Assembly: GCF_019091455.1 (NCBI RefSeq)
Contig: NZ_JAGXJN010000007.1
Span: forward strand, 62,001-126,000
Source of the DNA: Chitinophaga sp. GbtcB8
Lineage (GTDB): Bacteria > Bacteroidota > Bacteroidia > Chitinophagales > Chitinophagaceae
Reading direction: 5' to 3'
DNA: 64,000 nt
The position numbers were made by a program, and so were the translations under genes. The stretch's first letter is position 1; every line of letters begins with the position of its first letter. Below the pieces are notes generated by a model. The model worked only from the letters and a program-made list of their open reading frames with translations. It was not told where the DNA came from and did not search any database. Below are positions 33,558-44,072 of the stretch, in pieces.

Positions 33558-36500
33558 ATGAGATTCATCTACCAACATCTTTCACTCTTACGGTTATACG
33601 TAGCGGCATTGCTGCTGGCGCCGGCAATGGTACTGGCGCAGGACAAACCCTATGTGACCGGTGTGGTGCAGAATGAGCTGGGCGAAAAAATGCCCGGCGT
33701 TTCTGTAAAAGCCACGCCGGCGGGCAGCAACAGCCCGGCTTTCCAGGTAACGGACGAAAAGGGCTGGTTCCGTTTTATGAACCTCACGCCCGGCGAACGT
33801 TACAGCTTCAGCTTTTCATTTGTCGGGTATAAAACCCAGCAGCTGGATGGCTACACCATTAAAAGGAATGAACCCATTAACCTGATCATACGCATGAAGC
33901 TGCGCGATGATTCCCTGGCGCAGGTAGTAGTGGTGGGTTATGGCACACAAAAGAGATCCAATGTTACCGGCGCTATTTCGCAGGTGGGACCGGAGGTATT
34001 TGAAGACCGGCCCGTGACCAACGTGGCGCAGGCTTTGCAGGGCGCAATTCCCAACCTGAACATTACTTTCAGCGATGGGCAGCCCGGACGTGGCGGCATC
34101 TTTAACGTACGCGGTTTTACCTCTATTAATAAAGGCGGGCCATTGATCTTAATTGACGGTACACCAGGTGATATTAATCTCCTGAACCCCGAAGATGTAG
34201 CCAGCGTAACAGTATTAAAAGACGCTGCCTCTGCTGCCATTTACGGCGCCCGTGCAGCTTTTGGCGTAATACTGGTTACTACCCGCAAGGCAAAAAGCGG
34301 GCAGGTGCAGGTACGCTATTCCGCCAACTTTGGCTGGAGCAACCCTACCCGCTTACCGCATTTATTGAACGATCCGCTGGCAGCAGCTACCCTGCAAAAC
34401 GAAGCCTATAAAGGTTATGCGGGCTCTGACCAGCCGGGTATGCCGGCCGTGATAGCCTACCTGCAGCAACGGCAGCTGGACCCTACCCTGCCGGAGCTGG
34501 GTGTGGATGCTACAGGTAATTTTATACGCGGCGCTAATACCGACTGGTACCATGAATTTTATAACGAACGCCAGCCCTTTGCCAAACATTTCCTGAGTGT
34601 GGCGGGCGGCAAAGGCAATACGAATTATTATTTGTCGGCCGGGTACCTGAAACAAAGCGGCGCTTTCCGCGTAGCTACGGATGATTATAAACAATACAGC
34701 TTCCGCTTAAAGCTGGAGAACCAGCTGGCCAGCTGGATAAAGCTGTATGATAACGTAGAGATGGTGCAGGGCATTTATGATGCGCCTAACAAGATCGTTT
34801 CCGGCGGCTTTAATGTGTACCGCTACCTGTCGTTATTTGCCAATCCTTATGAGGCTATTAAAACGCCCAGCGGCAACTATACACAGGCAGGTATGCTCAC
34901 CTTTGGACAGTTAGAGAACGGCGGCCGCTCCAATCTGAAAAACCAGCTCCTGAAAAATACAGCCGGCTTTCAGACCAACTTCTTAAACAACAGCCTGCAC
35001 ATTAATGGCGACTATACCCTGCTGGTTACACAGAACCGCAATGATGTGCAAAGCCTGCGTTTAAAGTATGAAAGCAAACCCGGTGTGATCAGCAATTACT
35101 CTAACCCGGATTATTACCAATCCTCGCTGGGCGAAGTGAATGACCATATTGTGAACCTGTATGCAGACTATTCGCACAGCTTTGGCGACCATCACCTGAA
35201 AGGGCTGGTAGGTTATAACCAGGAGCTGTATAAGTACAGCTATTTTTCTTCCCGCAGGGATGATAATATTACACCTTCGCAAGGTTCCATTGACCTTACT
35301 TCCGGTGTGGCCACTGTGGGGGATGATAAAAGGGAATGGGCTACCCAGGGTGTGTTTTACCGTTTGAACTATGATTATAAGGACCGTTACCTGCTGGAAT
35401 TTAACGGGCGTTATGATGGCACCTCCCGTTTCCCGGACAGCAGCCGCTTTGGTTTCTTCCCTTCTGTTTCAGCAGGGTGGCTGGTTTCAAGGGAACCGTT
35501 CTTTGAACCGGTGAAGAAGGTGCTGAACAATTTTAAGCTGCGTGCATCATACGGCTCCCTGGGTAACCAGCTGGTAGGTGAATATGATTATATACAACCC
35601 ATGAGCGTGTACAAGGTTACAGATGTGCTGGACGGCGCGCAACCCTTAGGCATTAAAGCGCCCGGCCTGGTGCCATTGGGCTTTACCTGGGAAACAGCTA
35701 CCACGCTTGATTTTGGCGCTGACCTGACCACGCTGAATAACCGGCTGGACATAGGTTTTGACTGGTATAACCGCCGTACCATTAACATGCTTACCAAAGG
35801 CAAAACATTGCCGGCAGTGCTGGGCGCCAGTGAGCCCCGGCAAAATGCAGCCGATCTCTCCACCAAAGGCTGGGAATTTTCTATGAAATGGAGCGACCAG
35901 TTCCAGCTGGGCAGCAAGCCTTTCTCCTACCATGTATCTGTAGTACTGGCCGACAGCCGCTCTGTGATCACCCGGTTTGACAACCCCAATAAATCACTGG
36001 TTGATTATTATGTAGGCCAGGAGCTGGGCGAAATATGGGGTTATAACACCCTGGGCTTTTTTGCTACAGACGATGAATATGCCAAGTACGGCGTAAACCA
36101 GCAAAAAGTGCAAAGCACCTCTTACAGTCTGAACGGGCACCCGCTGGCAGGCGACATTAAATTTGAAGACCGCAACGGCGACAAGAAAATTGACAATGGA
36201 AAGAACACTGTAGATGATCCGGGGGATATGATGAAGATAGGCAACAGCCTGCCGCGTTATACCTACGGCATAGGCGCAGGCGCCAGCTGGAACGGCATTT
36301 CGCTGGATGTGTTCCTGCAGGGCATTGGCAAGCAGGACTTCTGGCCAGGTTCGGAATCCGGCATTTTCTGGGGATTTTACAACCGCTGGAACCAGCCGGT
36401 GTATGACCATATTTACAACAACTACTGGACGCCGGAGCACCCTGATGCCTATTTCCCACGGCCACGGGCATACGATGCGCTGAACGACACCCGGCAGCTG

Positions 36501-36779
36501 GGCGTAAAACAAACCCGCTACCTGCAGAACGCAGCTTACCTGCGGGTGAAGAATGTTAGCGTAGGTTATACGCTGCCTGCCCGGTGGATGCACAGCATAG
36601 GTTTGAGCAGCACCCGCCTGTTCTTTTCCGGGCAAAACCTGTTTGAGTTCACCAAACTGTCCAAAGCCTTTGACCCGGAAAGCATTGGCGACGAAGCGGA
36701 CAGCGGCCAGGTTAACGGTAACGGGTATGTGTACCCGGTGCAACGTACCTACACCTTTGGGCTGGATGTGAATTTTTAA
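33558..36779 (+). CDS. SusC/RagA-family TonB-dependent transporter (system 2)
   Basis: 1073 residues. Signal peptide MRFIYQHLSLLRLYVAALLL ending at MVLAQ, then directly a carboxypeptidase-D-like domain (VTGVVQNELGEKMPGVSV, to about residue 115), a Ton-box-like segment (AQVVVVGYGTQKR), the plug (FNVRGFTSINKGGPLILIDG, VTVLKDAASAAIYGARAAFG) and the barrel, ending GLDVNF. The STN domain found in SusC of system 1 is absent. It imports an unknown ligand across the outer membrane with TonB energy, together with the SusD gene 22 bases downstream. The neighbouring sigma/FecR pair suggests induction, but without STN the signal path is unclear. Confidence 0.96.
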   Translation: MRFIYQHLSLLRLYVAALLLAPAMVLAQDKPYVTGVVQNELGEKMPGVSVKATPAGSNSPAFQVTDEKGWFRFMNLTPGERYSFSFSFVGYKTQQLDGYTIKRNEPINLIIRMKLRDDSLAQVVVVGYGTQKRSNVTGAISQVGPEVFEDRPVTNVAQALQGAIPNLNITFSDGQPGRGGIFNVRGFTSINKGGPLILIDGTPGDINLLNPEDVASVTVLKDAASAAIYGARAAFGVILVTTRKAKSGQVQVRYSANFGWSNPTRLPHLLNDPLAAATLQNEAYKGYAGSDQPGMPAVIAYLQQRQLDPTLPELGVDATGNFIRGANTDWYHEFYNERQPFAKHFLSVAGGKGNTNYYLSAGYLKQSGAFRVATDDYKQYSFRLKLENQLASWIKLYDNVEMVQGIYDAPNKIVSGGFNVYRYLSLFANPYEAIKTPSGNYTQAGMLTFGQLENGGRSNLKNQLLKNTAGFQTNFLNNSLHINGDYTLLVTQNRNDVQSLRLKYESKPGVISNYSNPDYYQSSLGEVNDHIVNLYADYSHSFGDHHLKGLVGYNQELYKYSYFSSRRDDNITPSQGSIDLTSGVATVGDDKREWATQGVFYRLNYDYKDRYLLEFNGRYDGTSRFPDSSRFGFFPSVSAGWLVSREPFFEPVKKVLNNFKLRASYGSLGNQLVGEYDYIQPMSVYKVTDVLDGAQPLGIKAPGLVPLGFTWETATTLDFGADLTTLNNRLDIGFDWYNRRTINMLTKGKTLPAVLGASEPRQNAADLSTKGWEFSMKWSDQFQLGSKPFSYHVSVVLADSRSVITRFDNPNKSLVDYYVGQELGEIWGYNTLGFFATDDEYAKYGVNQQKVQSTSYSLNGHPLAGDIKFEDRNGDKKIDNGKNTVDDPGDMMKIGNSLPRYTYGIGAGASWNGISLDVFLQGIGKQDFWPGSESGIFWGFYNRWNQPVYDHIYNNYWTPEHPDAYFPRPRAYDALNDTRQLGVKQTRYLQNAAYLRVKNVSVGYTLPARWMHSIGLSSTRLFFSGQNLFEFTKLSKAFDPESIGDEADSGQVNGNGYVYPVQRTYTFGLDVNF

Positions 36780-36801
36780 ATGATCTCAAAAATCAGCAGC
36801 A

Positions 36802-38532
36802 ATGAAAAAGTTTTTAATAATACTGGGTCTAGCGGCATTATGTGCCTGTAAAAAGAACTTCCTGGGCCGCAGCCCATTAAGCGATATTACCGCCCCTGCA
36901 TTCTTTAATACAGAGAAAGACCTGGACCTGTATGTGAACAGCTTTTATGCTGACCTGCCAGGCACCGGCATTTACTCCGACGACATATCCAGCGACAACG
37001 TGGAACCCGGCGTGATCAGCGACCTGATAGCCGGCCGTTTGGTAGTGCCTACAGATGCCGCTGCTGCGGACTGGACCTGGACCTCCCTGCGGAATGTGAA
37101 CTACTTCCTGGCGCATTACAACAAAGCAGATGTAGCAGATTCCGTTAAAGCGCACTATGCCGGTATTGCACGTTTTTTCCGGGCATTCTTTTACTTCAGG
37201 AAAATGCAGCGCTTTGGCGATGTGCCCTGGTACAGCCAGCCCCTGGAAGCCAACAGCCAGGAGTTATACAAAGGCCGTGATCCCCGCAAGCTGGTAACAG
37301 ACAGCATACTGGCGGACCTGGATTATGCAGCCGCACATGTGAAGGCTGCCAAAAACGTATCACGCATTACCAAATGGGCGGCGCTGGCGCTGAAAGCAAG
37401 GGTATGCGTATTTGAAGGCAGCTACCGCATTTATCATACAGAGCTGGGATTAAGCGATGGCAGCCAGCTGCTGCAGCAGGGTATTGCAGCTGCACAGCAG
37501 ATCATGCAAAGCGGTACCTATAAATTATACAGCACCGGCAAACCGGAAAGCGACTACATTAACCTGTTCTCCGCCGACGCAGCTAATACAGATGAATACA
37601 TACTGGCACGGGTATACGACCGTACGCTTACCAAAACACACCAGGCGAACGGCCAGTTCCTGGTACCTACATTAAGCGCACCGGGGCTTACCAAAAGCCT
37701 GATCAACTCTTACCTGATGAAGGATGGCACGCCTTTTTCCAGTCAGCCGGGTTATGCCACCATGCCTTACTGGGAAGAGGTGAAGAACCGCGACCCGCGC
37801 CTATCGCAAACCATTCGTACACCAGGTTACAAACGTATTGGCACTACCGCTACCCTGGTACCGGATTACTCCAATGCCATGACAGGTTACCAGTGCGTAA
37901 AATTTGTAACGGGTACAGACCAGGATGGCAACAATACCAATTCCAACGACCTGCCGGTATTCCGCTATGCAGAAGTGCTGCTGAATTACGCAGAGGCCAA
38001 AGCTGAGCTGAAACAGTTTACCCAGGCCGATGCAGACCTTTCCATAAACCAGCTGCGTACCCGTGTGGGCATGCCGGCCATGCAGGTAGCTACCCTTACC
38101 GCAGACCCGCTGCTGCAGGCGCAGTACAATATAACGGATGCGGTTATACTGGAAGTACGACGGGAGCGCCGGGTAGAGCTGGCCATGGAAGGTTTCCGCT
38201 ACCAGGATGTGCTACGCTGGAAAAGAGGCCCGCTTTTAGCGGAGAATTTTAAAGGTGCATACTTTCCCGGTGTGGGCATCTACGACCTGGATGGCGATGG
38301 CAAGAACGACCTGGCCATTGTAAACACCATGCCGGCCAACCCGGATAAAACATTGCAGTACCTTTCCCTGCAGCCGGATCATGCGCTGAGTGAAGGTACC
38401 AGCGGTAATATTATTGCACATCCGTCCGCAAACAAGAAATTTGTAGATCCTAAGCAGTATTTGTACCCGCTGCCAAGGACGGAGCTGCTGCTGAATACGA
38501 ATTTGACACAGAATCCCGGCTGGGAGAATTAA
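36802..38532 (+). CDS. SusD/RagB-family lipoprotein (system 2)
   Basis: 576 residues with a short lipoprotein signal (MKKFLIILGLAALCAC, lipid Cys at residue 16, followed by KKNFLGRSP). The typical SusD segments are present: an early AFFNTEKDLDLYVNSFY, a TPR-like GIARFFRAFFYFRKMQRFGDVPWY near 118-141, EVLLNYAEAKAELKQF near 390, and a closing RRERRVELAMEGFRYQDVLRW. It pairs with SusC 22 bases upstream and probably shares its transcript with the metallophosphoesterase 34 bases downstream. Ligand unknown. Confidence 0.95.
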   Translation: MKKFLIILGLAALCACKKNFLGRSPLSDITAPAFFNTEKDLDLYVNSFYADLPGTGIYSDDISSDNVEPGVISDLIAGRLVVPTDAAAADWTWTSLRNVNYFLAHYNKADVADSVKAHYAGIARFFRAFFYFRKMQRFGDVPWYSQPLEANSQELYKGRDPRKLVTDSILADLDYAAAHVKAAKNVSRITKWAALALKARVCVFEGSYRIYHTELGLSDGSQLLQQGIAAAQQIMQSGTYKLYSTGKPESDYINLFSADAANTDEYILARVYDRTLTKTHQANGQFLVPTLSAPGLTKSLINSYLMKDGTPFSSQPGYATMPYWEEVKNRDPRLSQTIRTPGYKRIGTTATLVPDYSNAMTGYQCVKFVTGTDQDGNNTNSNDLPVFRYAEVLLNYAEAKAELKQFTQADADLSINQLRTRVGMPAMQVATLTADPLLQAQYNITDAVILEVRRERRVELAMEGFRYQDVLRWKRGPLLAENFKGAYFPGVGIYDLDGDGKNDLAIVNTMPANPDKTLQYLSLQPDHALSEGTSGNIIAHPSANKKFVDPKQYLYPLPRTELLLNTNLTQNPGWEN

Positions 38533-38566
38533 TAATTAATAGTAGCGTGCGTGCGGAAATAAACTA

Positions 38567-40429
38567 ATGCATATGAAATATTTTGTTGTTTGCTTTTTGG
38601 GGATGATGATGTTGTTGTGCGGGCCTGTATTTGGACAGGATACGTTGTTCAGGTTTGCGATGGTGTCTGATACACATATTGGGAGTGAAACGGCGAAGGA
38701 GGATCTTGAAAGGACCATACGGGATATTAATGCGCAGCCGGATGTCGCCTTTGTAATGTTCTCCGGCGATATTACGGAGTTTGGGTCTGATGAGGAGCTG
38801 CAGCTGGCTAAAAGCATCATCAGCGAGCTGAATAAGCCCTGGTATATTGTGCCGGGCAACCATGACGCCAAATGGTCGGAGAGCGGATGTAATACCTTCC
38901 GTACCGTGTTTGGCGCGGAAACCTTCAGCTTTCAGTACAAAGGGTACTGGTTCCTGGGTACCAGCTGCGGGCCTAATATGCGCATGGGGCCGGGGCAAAT
39001 ACCGCGTGAGAATATTGTGTGGCTGGAACAGCAGCTGCAGCAACAGCCGGATAAAAAAATGCCCATCATTTTTGTGAACCACTACCCGCAGGACAGCAGC
39101 CTGAATAACTGGTACGAAGTGCTGGACCGCATGAAGGACCGCAACCTGAAAGCTATCATCTGCGGGCATGGCCATGCTAATCACAAATACAATTTTGAAG
39201 GCATACCCGGTATCATGTGCCGCTCCAACCTGCGCGCAAAGGCTGCCATTGGTGGTTACAACCTGGTATCCATGGTGCATGATTCACTGGTGTTTAATGA
39301 GCGCAGGCCGGAACAGGCCACACTGCCCGCCTGGCATGCTGTGGCATTACATACTGATGAAGCGCCGCAGTGGATGCCTAATCCGCCCCGCCCCCGCTTT
39401 GATATGAACAAAACCTTTCCGCAGGTACATGAAAAATGGAGCCTGCAGGAGCAGGGAGATATTGGCAGCGGCGTAGCCATCGTCAAAGACAAAGTAATTT
39501 ATACGAACACCAATGGCGATATAAAAGCCGTAACGCTGAAAGCCGGCAAACCCGTATGGCAGTTCACCGCCAAAGGGAAAATATATGCTACCCCGTTAGT
39601 GCAGGGCAGTAATGTAATTGTACCCTGTACAGATGGAAATGTATATTGCCTGGATGCACGCAACGGGCAGCTGCGCTGGCAGCAGGCCACACAAAAAGCC
39701 ATCGTAAGCTCCGCAGCACTATTCCGCAATACGGCCATAATAGCCGGTTCCGACGGGCATTGCCGTGCATGGGATATTAACAGCGGGCAGCAGTTATGGG
39801 ACTTTGACAGCGTGCGCAATTTTGTGGAAACCAAACCGCTGATCTATAACAACAAAGTATACTTTGGCTCCTGGGGAAATGATCTGTATGCATTGGATGC
39901 TGCTACCGGCCACCGCAGCTGGACCTGGAACAATGGGGCCAGCAACCGCATGTTCTCCCCTGCTGCCTGCTGGCCGGCAGCCTGCAGCAATAAGCTGTTT
40001 ATTGTAGCGCCGGATCAGTACATGACCGCGCTGGATGCCAATACCGGGCAGCAGTTATACCGGCACCGGGATACCGCTAACCGCGTGCGGGAATCCATGG
40101 GCCTTTCGCCGGACAGTAACCGCTTATACGCCAAAACCATGCAGGGCGCAGTGATTGCCTTTAACACGCATTCCGCAGACCAGGAAGTAATATGGAAATC
40201 GCCGGTGGCGCTGGGTTATGAGATCTGCCCGTCTCCTATTAATGAATACCGGGATGTAGTGTATGTGCCTACGCAGTCAGGTGTGGTGTATGCCTTGTCT
40301 GCAAAGGATGGCAGCTTAAAATGGATGCATAAATTTTCCAATTGCCTGGTAAATACGGTGCAGCCGGTGAATGAGAAAACACTGATAGCAACAGCAGCAG
40401 ATGGAAAGGTGGTTTGTTTGGAGCTGTAA
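38567..40429 (+). CDS. Secreted metallophosphoesterase fused to a PQQ-type beta-propeller
   Basis: 620 residues; the start could be the ATG at 38567 or at 38573. A signal peptide (YFVVCFLGMMMLLCGPVFGQ) is followed by a calcineurin-like phosphoesterase domain with all metal-binding blocks: D35-T-H37, G67-D68, G-N98-H99-D100, the VNHYPQ histidine and CGHGHANH (to about residue 260). From about 290 to 620 there are PQQ-like propeller repeats, each with a strand ending VYCLDARNGQLRWQ, LYALDAATGHRSW, MTALDANTGQQLY or similar. It probably cleaves a phosphate ester or phosphodiester in the periplasm or at the surface, with the propeller for substrate or partner binding. As the last gene of the sigma-FecR-SusCD unit it suggests a phosphorylated ligand. 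It converges on the next gene with a 4-base gap. Confidence 0.9.
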   Translation: MHMKYFVVCFLGMMMLLCGPVFGQDTLFRFAMVSDTHIGSETAKEDLERTIRDINAQPDVAFVMFSGDITEFGSDEELQLAKSIISELNKPWYIVPGNHDAKWSESGCNTFRTVFGAETFSFQYKGYWFLGTSCGPNMRMGPGQIPRENIVWLEQQLQQQPDKKMPIIFVNHYPQDSSLNNWYEVLDRMKDRNLKAIICGHGHANHKYNFEGIPGIMCRSNLRAKAAIGGYNLVSMVHDSLVFNERRPEQATLPAWHAVALHTDEAPQWMPNPPRPRFDMNKTFPQVHEKWSLQEQGDIGSGVAIVKDKVIYTNTNGDIKAVTLKAGKPVWQFTAKGKIYATPLVQGSNVIVPCTDGNVYCLDARNGQLRWQQATQKAIVSSAALFRNTAIIAGSDGHCRAWDINSGQQLWDFDSVRNFVETKPLIYNNKVYFGSWGNDLYALDAATGHRSWTWNNGASNRMFSPAACWPAACSNKLFIVAPDQYMTALDANTGQQLYRHRDTANRVRESMGLSPDSNRLYAKTMQGAVIAFNTHSADQEVIWKSPVALGYEICPSPINEYRDVVYVPTQSGVVYALSAKDGSLKWMHKFSNCLVNTVQPVNEKTLIATAADGKVVCLEL

Positions 40430-40433
40430 AGGG

Positions 40434-40688
40434 TTATTTCTCCTTATTTCTCCGGTAACCCATTGGCAGAAAATATAACCAGAAGAAGCCTATCAGGAAC
40501 AAGACCAGCGAGGCAATGAATGCAGGCAATGCAATATCCTTGTTCTGCCCAAGCGCATTATTAAGGCCGGTATACAACAGCCAGATCTGCATGCTGACGT
40601 TTAAAATAAGTATAACGATCAGCGCAGACATGAGCGTGTTGGTCTTGTTCGGGTGTGCTTTATTCTGCGCGTCTTTAAAATTGCTCAT
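40434..40688 (-). CDS. Small two-helix membrane protein of the molybdenum redox module
   Basis: 84 residues with two clear transmembrane helices (about 18-38, ALIVILILNVSMQIWLLYTG, and 51-73, ALPAFIASLVLFLIGFFWLYF), a charged N-terminus and a basic C-terminal tail (RRNKEK). I recall similar small proteins beside Rieske proteins in Bacteroidota (DUF6755-like), but cannot confirm this. It starts 17 bases after the Rieske stop, so it is probably the last gene of that operon and may anchor or stabilise the complex. Function unknown. Confidence 0.7.
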   Translation of the reverse strand: MSNFKDAQNKAHPNKTNTLMSALIVILILNVSMQIWLLYTGLNNALGQNKDIALPAFIASLVLFLIGFFWLYFLPMGYRRNKEK

Positions 40689-40705
40689 CTTTTAATTTTT
40701 GATGA

Positions 40706-41221
40706 TTACACTTTATTATGTCCGGAGCCGGCGGCTTTCACATATACATCATCGCCATTCAGCAGCACTTCCAGGGCCGGCAACGGCCTTGGAGGCGGCC
40801 CGGCCAGCACTTCACCCGTCATCGCATCAAAGAAACCTTCATGACAGGGGCATACGATCTGCCCGCTGCCAGGTTTATAATACACAGCGCAGGAAAGGTG
40901 TGTGCATTTCTGCTCATACGCCCTCCAGTTACCATCTTCCAAACGGATAAGGATATACGGGATATTGCTGCCTTCCACAACAAAAGACCGTGTGCCTCCC
41001 AGGGGAACATCCATTGCCTTGCAAACAAAGTGTTCGCCCTTTACTTCTTCCGGCGGAAAAAAGTTGGCTTTTACGGCTACATAAGCGCTGCCTGCTGCCA
41101 GTCCGCCGGATACCAGGCACAGGAACCGGGCAAAATCCCGCCGGCTTACTTTAGTGGATTGCGTTCTTTCTATTGGAAAATCCTGTTTCCAGTTCGGTTC
41201 TTTTTCAGTTTGGTCAGACAT
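40706..41221 (-). CDS. Rieske [2Fe-2S] protein with twin-arginine N-terminus
   Basis: 171 residues. A twin-arginine motif (S-R27-R28-DFARFLCL) precedes one hydrophobic helix (about 33-51), which either is cleaved or anchors the protein. The C-terminal Rieske fold has C106-T-H108-LSC and C124-PC-H127, the complete ligand set for a [2Fe-2S] cluster, plus the two cysteines of the usual disulfide. It should carry electrons on the periplasmic face of the membrane. It starts 10 bases after the ferredoxin stop, so it belongs with the molybdenum oxidoreductase operon rather than with a bc complex, as no cytochrome b/c1 genes are near. Confidence 0.93.
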   Translation of the reverse strand: MSDQTEKEPNWKQDFPIERTQSTKVSRRDFARFLCLVSGGLAAGSAYVAVKANFFPPEEVKGEHFVCKAMDVPLGGTRSFVVEGSNIPYILIRLEDGNWRAYEQKCTHLSCAVYYKPGSGQIVCPCHEGFFDAMTGEVLAGPPPRPLPALEVLLNGDDVYVKAAGSGHNKV

Positions 41222-41231
41222 ACCATTCAGT

Positions 41232-41801
41232 TTAATGTATTTTCAGGTGCGTGCTTCCTTTGGGCATCATGATATTTACCTTGGTGGTAACTTCCTGCTG
41301 CCCAAAAATGAATGTATTTACCGGCGTACTGTTAGGGCGCATGCGGCTGATCTCTTCCCGGGTGCCATAGAACAGGGCCTGGCTGGGGCACACAGTGGCG
41401 CACATGGGCTTTTTACCGGCACTGGTACGGTCGTAGCACATGTTGCACTTCATCATCATATCGTACTTCTCCTCTTTTATAGGCACGCCAAAGGGGCAGG
41501 CCATCACGCAATTGGAGCAGCCGATGCAACGGGCGGTGTTGGCAGTATGCACCACGCCAAAATCATCTTTCGAGATAGCATCTGCAGGACAAACTTTAGC
41601 GCATACCGGATCATCGCAATGCATACATACCTGTACCGTGGTTTGTATGGTAACGGCCCGTTCCACATAATTAACATGGATCATGCTTTCATGGCCATTG
41701 GTCTCACATTCAGCGCAGGCCATTTCACAGGCTTTGCAGCCAATGCAGCGCTGCATGTCTACAAAGAATTCCATGTCTGTTTTATAGGAGGTAACTTCCA
41801 T
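41232..41801 (-). CDS. Four-cluster [4Fe-4S] ferredoxin subunit (DmsB/NrfC type)
   Basis: 189 residues with four cysteine groups: [11 protein letters not shown] (near residue 15), [14 protein letters not shown] (near 57), [16 protein letters not shown] (near 90) and CNMCYDRT with [10 protein letters not shown] (near 115-140). This is the standard pattern of the electron-transfer subunit of membrane-linked molybdopterin oxidoreductases. There is no signal peptide, so it should act in the cytosol. It lies 20 bases after the catalytic-subunit stop. It would pass electrons between the bis-MGD subunit and the membrane subunit. Confidence 0.93.
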   Translation of the reverse strand: MEVTSYKTDMEFFVDMQRCIGCKACEMACAECETNGHESMIHVNYVERAVTIQTTVQVCMHCDDPVCAKVCPADAISKDDFGVVHTANTARCIGCSNCVMACPFGVPIKEEKYDMMMKCNMCYDRTSAGKKPMCATVCPSQALFYGTREEISRMRPNSTPVNTFIFGQQEVTTKVNIMMPKGSTHLKIH

Positions 41802-41821
41802 TGTGAGCGTATTTAATGTGG

Positions 41822-44035
41822 TCAGATACTATCAAATGCATTTGTTTCACCGGGTTGGGTAAACACGCCCAGCGGCTCCAGCCGGCAGGCGCATACTTTA
41901 AATTCCGGGATCTTGGATACCGGGTCAAGCGTGCCGATGGTAAGCTGGTTAGCAGATTTCCTGCCGGGCCAGTGATACGGGATGAACACGGTATCTTTAC
42001 GGATGGTTTCTACAATATTCGCGGCAAAATCCCCGGTGCCCCGGCGGGTGCTTACCCGCACGGTTTCACGCTGCCGTATGTTGTAACGCTGCGCCAGCTC
42101 AGGATGTATTTCCAGTAAAGGTTCCGGCATAAGGCCCACCAATTTTCCAATACGCCTGGTTTGTGTGCCGCTGAGATATTGGGATACTACCCGGCCGGTG
42201 GTGAGCACTATGGGATATTCACTATCTGTTACCTCAGAAGGCTCCCGGAATTTTACCGGGTTAAAATGCGCTTTGCCATCCGGTGTGGCAAACTTTTTAT
42301 CTTCCCATAACCTGGGCGTACCAGGATGATCTTCTGAAGGACAGGGCCAGAACACGCCCATATTATCTTCTACCTTTTTATAGGTGATGCCGTAATAGTC
42401 TGCCGAGCCTCCTTTGGAGGCGATGCGCAATTCATTGAAGATGGCTTCCGAATTTTCATAGCTGAATTTATTGGCCTCGCCAAGCCTTGCGGCGAGATCT
42501 AAAATGATGGAAGTATCTGTACGGGCATTCCCGGGAGGGCTAACGGCCTTGCGTATACGTACTACTCTGCCTTCCGCAGTGGTAACAGTACCGTCTTCTT
42601 CTTCATGTAATGAGCCTGCCAGTACAAGATCCGCATGGCGGGCAGTTTCGCTTAAAAAGAAATCTATGCACACATAAAATTCCAGCTTCTCCAGCGCTTC
42701 CCTTACATAATTATTGTTGGGTAATGATACCAGCGGATTAAAGCAAATAGATAACAGGCCCTTTACTTCTCCCCGGTGTATAGCTTCTATCAGCTCCCAT
42801 GCTGTGAGCCCTTTTTGCGGCAGCTCCGGCTCAGGGATGCCCCATACATCCGCAATATATTTTCTGTGCTCCGGGTTACTGATATCGCGGTTGCCCGGCA
42901 GCTGATCACATTTATGCCCGTGTTCCCGGCCGCCCTGCCCGTTGCCCCGCCCTGTAATGGTGCCATAACCGCAGTAGGGGCGGCCAATGCGGCCGGTGGC
43001 CAGCACCAGGTTAATGCATCCCAGCACATTTTCCACGCCTTTGGAATGGTGTTCTATGCCGCGGGCATGCAGCAGGAAGCTGGTCTTTGCCCTGCCCCAC
43101 AATTCCGCTGCCTGGCGGATCTTTTCTTTCTCGATGCCCGTAACGGTTTCGGCCCATTCCAGGGTATAGTCCTGCACAGCGGCAAGCGTATCTTCAAAAC
43201 CGGTAGTATGGTTATTGATAAAATCGTGGTCCAGCATATCATGATCCGCCAGGTATTTCAGCATGGCGCCATACAGGGCGGAATCCGTTCCCGGTTTTAC
43301 CGGTAAGTGTAGATCTGCGGTTCGGGCAAGTGGAATAACCCGTGGATCTATTACAATCAGCTTGGCGCCGTTATCTCTTGCCCGCCAGAGCCAGTGTGTG
43401 AGGGTGGGAAATGTTTCGCTTACATTGGCCCCGGTTACAATGATCACTTCTGCATGTTCAAGATCTGCGTAGTTATTGGAGGAGCGGTCCATTCCAAATG
43501 CCTTTTTATTACCGGCGCCGGCGCTTACCATACATAACCTTCCATTGTAATCCAGGTTAGCTGTTTTTATTGCTACGCGGGCGAATTTGCCCATCAGGTA
43601 GCTTTTTTCGTTGGTGAGTGAAACGCCGGATAACACAGCAAATGCATTTTTGCCATAAGCGGCCTGGATGCGTTTAATTTCTGTAGTTGTCCTGCCGAGC
43701 GCATGATCCCAGGAAACAGGTTTAAAGCCTTCACCTTCCACTCTTTCTATTGGATGCAGCAAACGGTCGGGATGATTATCCTGCAGGTAACGCTGCACGC
43801 CTTTGGGGCATAAGCGTCCCTGGTTAAAGGGAAACTCCATCCATGGCTCAAAACCTACTACCTTATTATTTTTAACCAGCAGCTGTATACCGCATTGCAT
43901 ACCGCAAAAGCAGCAATGCGTTTTCACCGTGGCATCCGGCTCATCCCTTCCGGGATAACCTTCCTGCGGGGCAAAGTTGAGGTGAGGACCAAAACGGGTA
44001 ATAAGCTTTTCGGGGGATACGGGTAGTTTTGCCAT
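41822..44035 (-). CDS. Molybdopterin (bis-MGD) oxidoreductase, NasA/NapA-like catalytic subunit
   Basis: 737 residues from the ATG at 44035 ([12 protein letters not shown]); an upstream TTG at 44080 would overlap the previous gene. The N-terminus holds C41-xx-C44-xxx-C48 and C76 for a [4Fe-4S] cluster. [12 protein letters not shown] near residue 165 places a cysteine as molybdenum ligand, as in NapA/NasA nitrate reductases and some formate dehydrogenases. Later landmarks are [16 protein letters not shown], the [19 protein letters not shown] segment near 365, and a C-terminal molydopterin-binding domain. There is no Tat signal, so it should work in the cytosol. The substrate cannot be fixed: nitrate is the closest family match, and no nitrite reductase or nitrate sensor is nearby. 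Confidence 0.88.
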   Translation of the reverse strand: MAKLPVSPEKLITRFGPHLNFAPQEGYPGRDEPDATVKTHCCFCGMQCGIQLLVKNNKVVGFEPWMEFPFNQGRLCPKGVQRYLQDNHPDRLLHPIERVEGEGFKPVSWDHALGRTTTEIKRIQAAYGKNAFAVLSGVSLTNEKSYLMGKFARVAIKTANLDYNGRLCMVSAGAGNKKAFGMDRSSNNYADLEHAEVIIVTGANVSETFPTLTHWLWRARDNGAKLIVIDPRVIPLARTADLHLPVKPGTDSALYGAMLKYLADHDMLDHDFINNHTTGFEDTLAAVQDYTLEWAETVTGIEKEKIRQAAELWGRAKTSFLLHARGIEHHSKGVENVLGCINLVLATGRIGRPYCGYGTITGRGNGQGGREHGHKCDQLPGNRDISNPEHRKYIADVWGIPEPELPQKGLTAWELIEAIHRGEVKGLLSICFNPLVSLPNNNYVREALEKLEFYVCIDFFLSETARHADLVLAGSLHEEEDGTVTTAEGRVVRIRKAVSPPGNARTDTSIILDLAARLGEANKFSYENSEAIFNELRIASKGGSADYYGITYKKVEDNMGVFWPCPSEDHPGTPRLWEDKKFATPDGKAHFNPVKFREPSEVTDSEYPIVLTTGRVVSQYLSGTQTRRIGKLVGLMPEPLLEIHPELAQRYNIRQRETVRVSTRRGTGDFAANIVETIRKDTVFIPYHWPGRKSANQLTIGTLDPVSKIPEFKVCACRLEPLGVFTQPGETNAFDSI

Positions 44036-44072
44036 GCTGGTCGTATTTATTTTTCCGGTGGTACCGGGATGA

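Noticed and set aside
35994..36743. Minus-strand frame of 249 codons
   Set aside because: Antisense to the well-supported SusC barrel of system 2.
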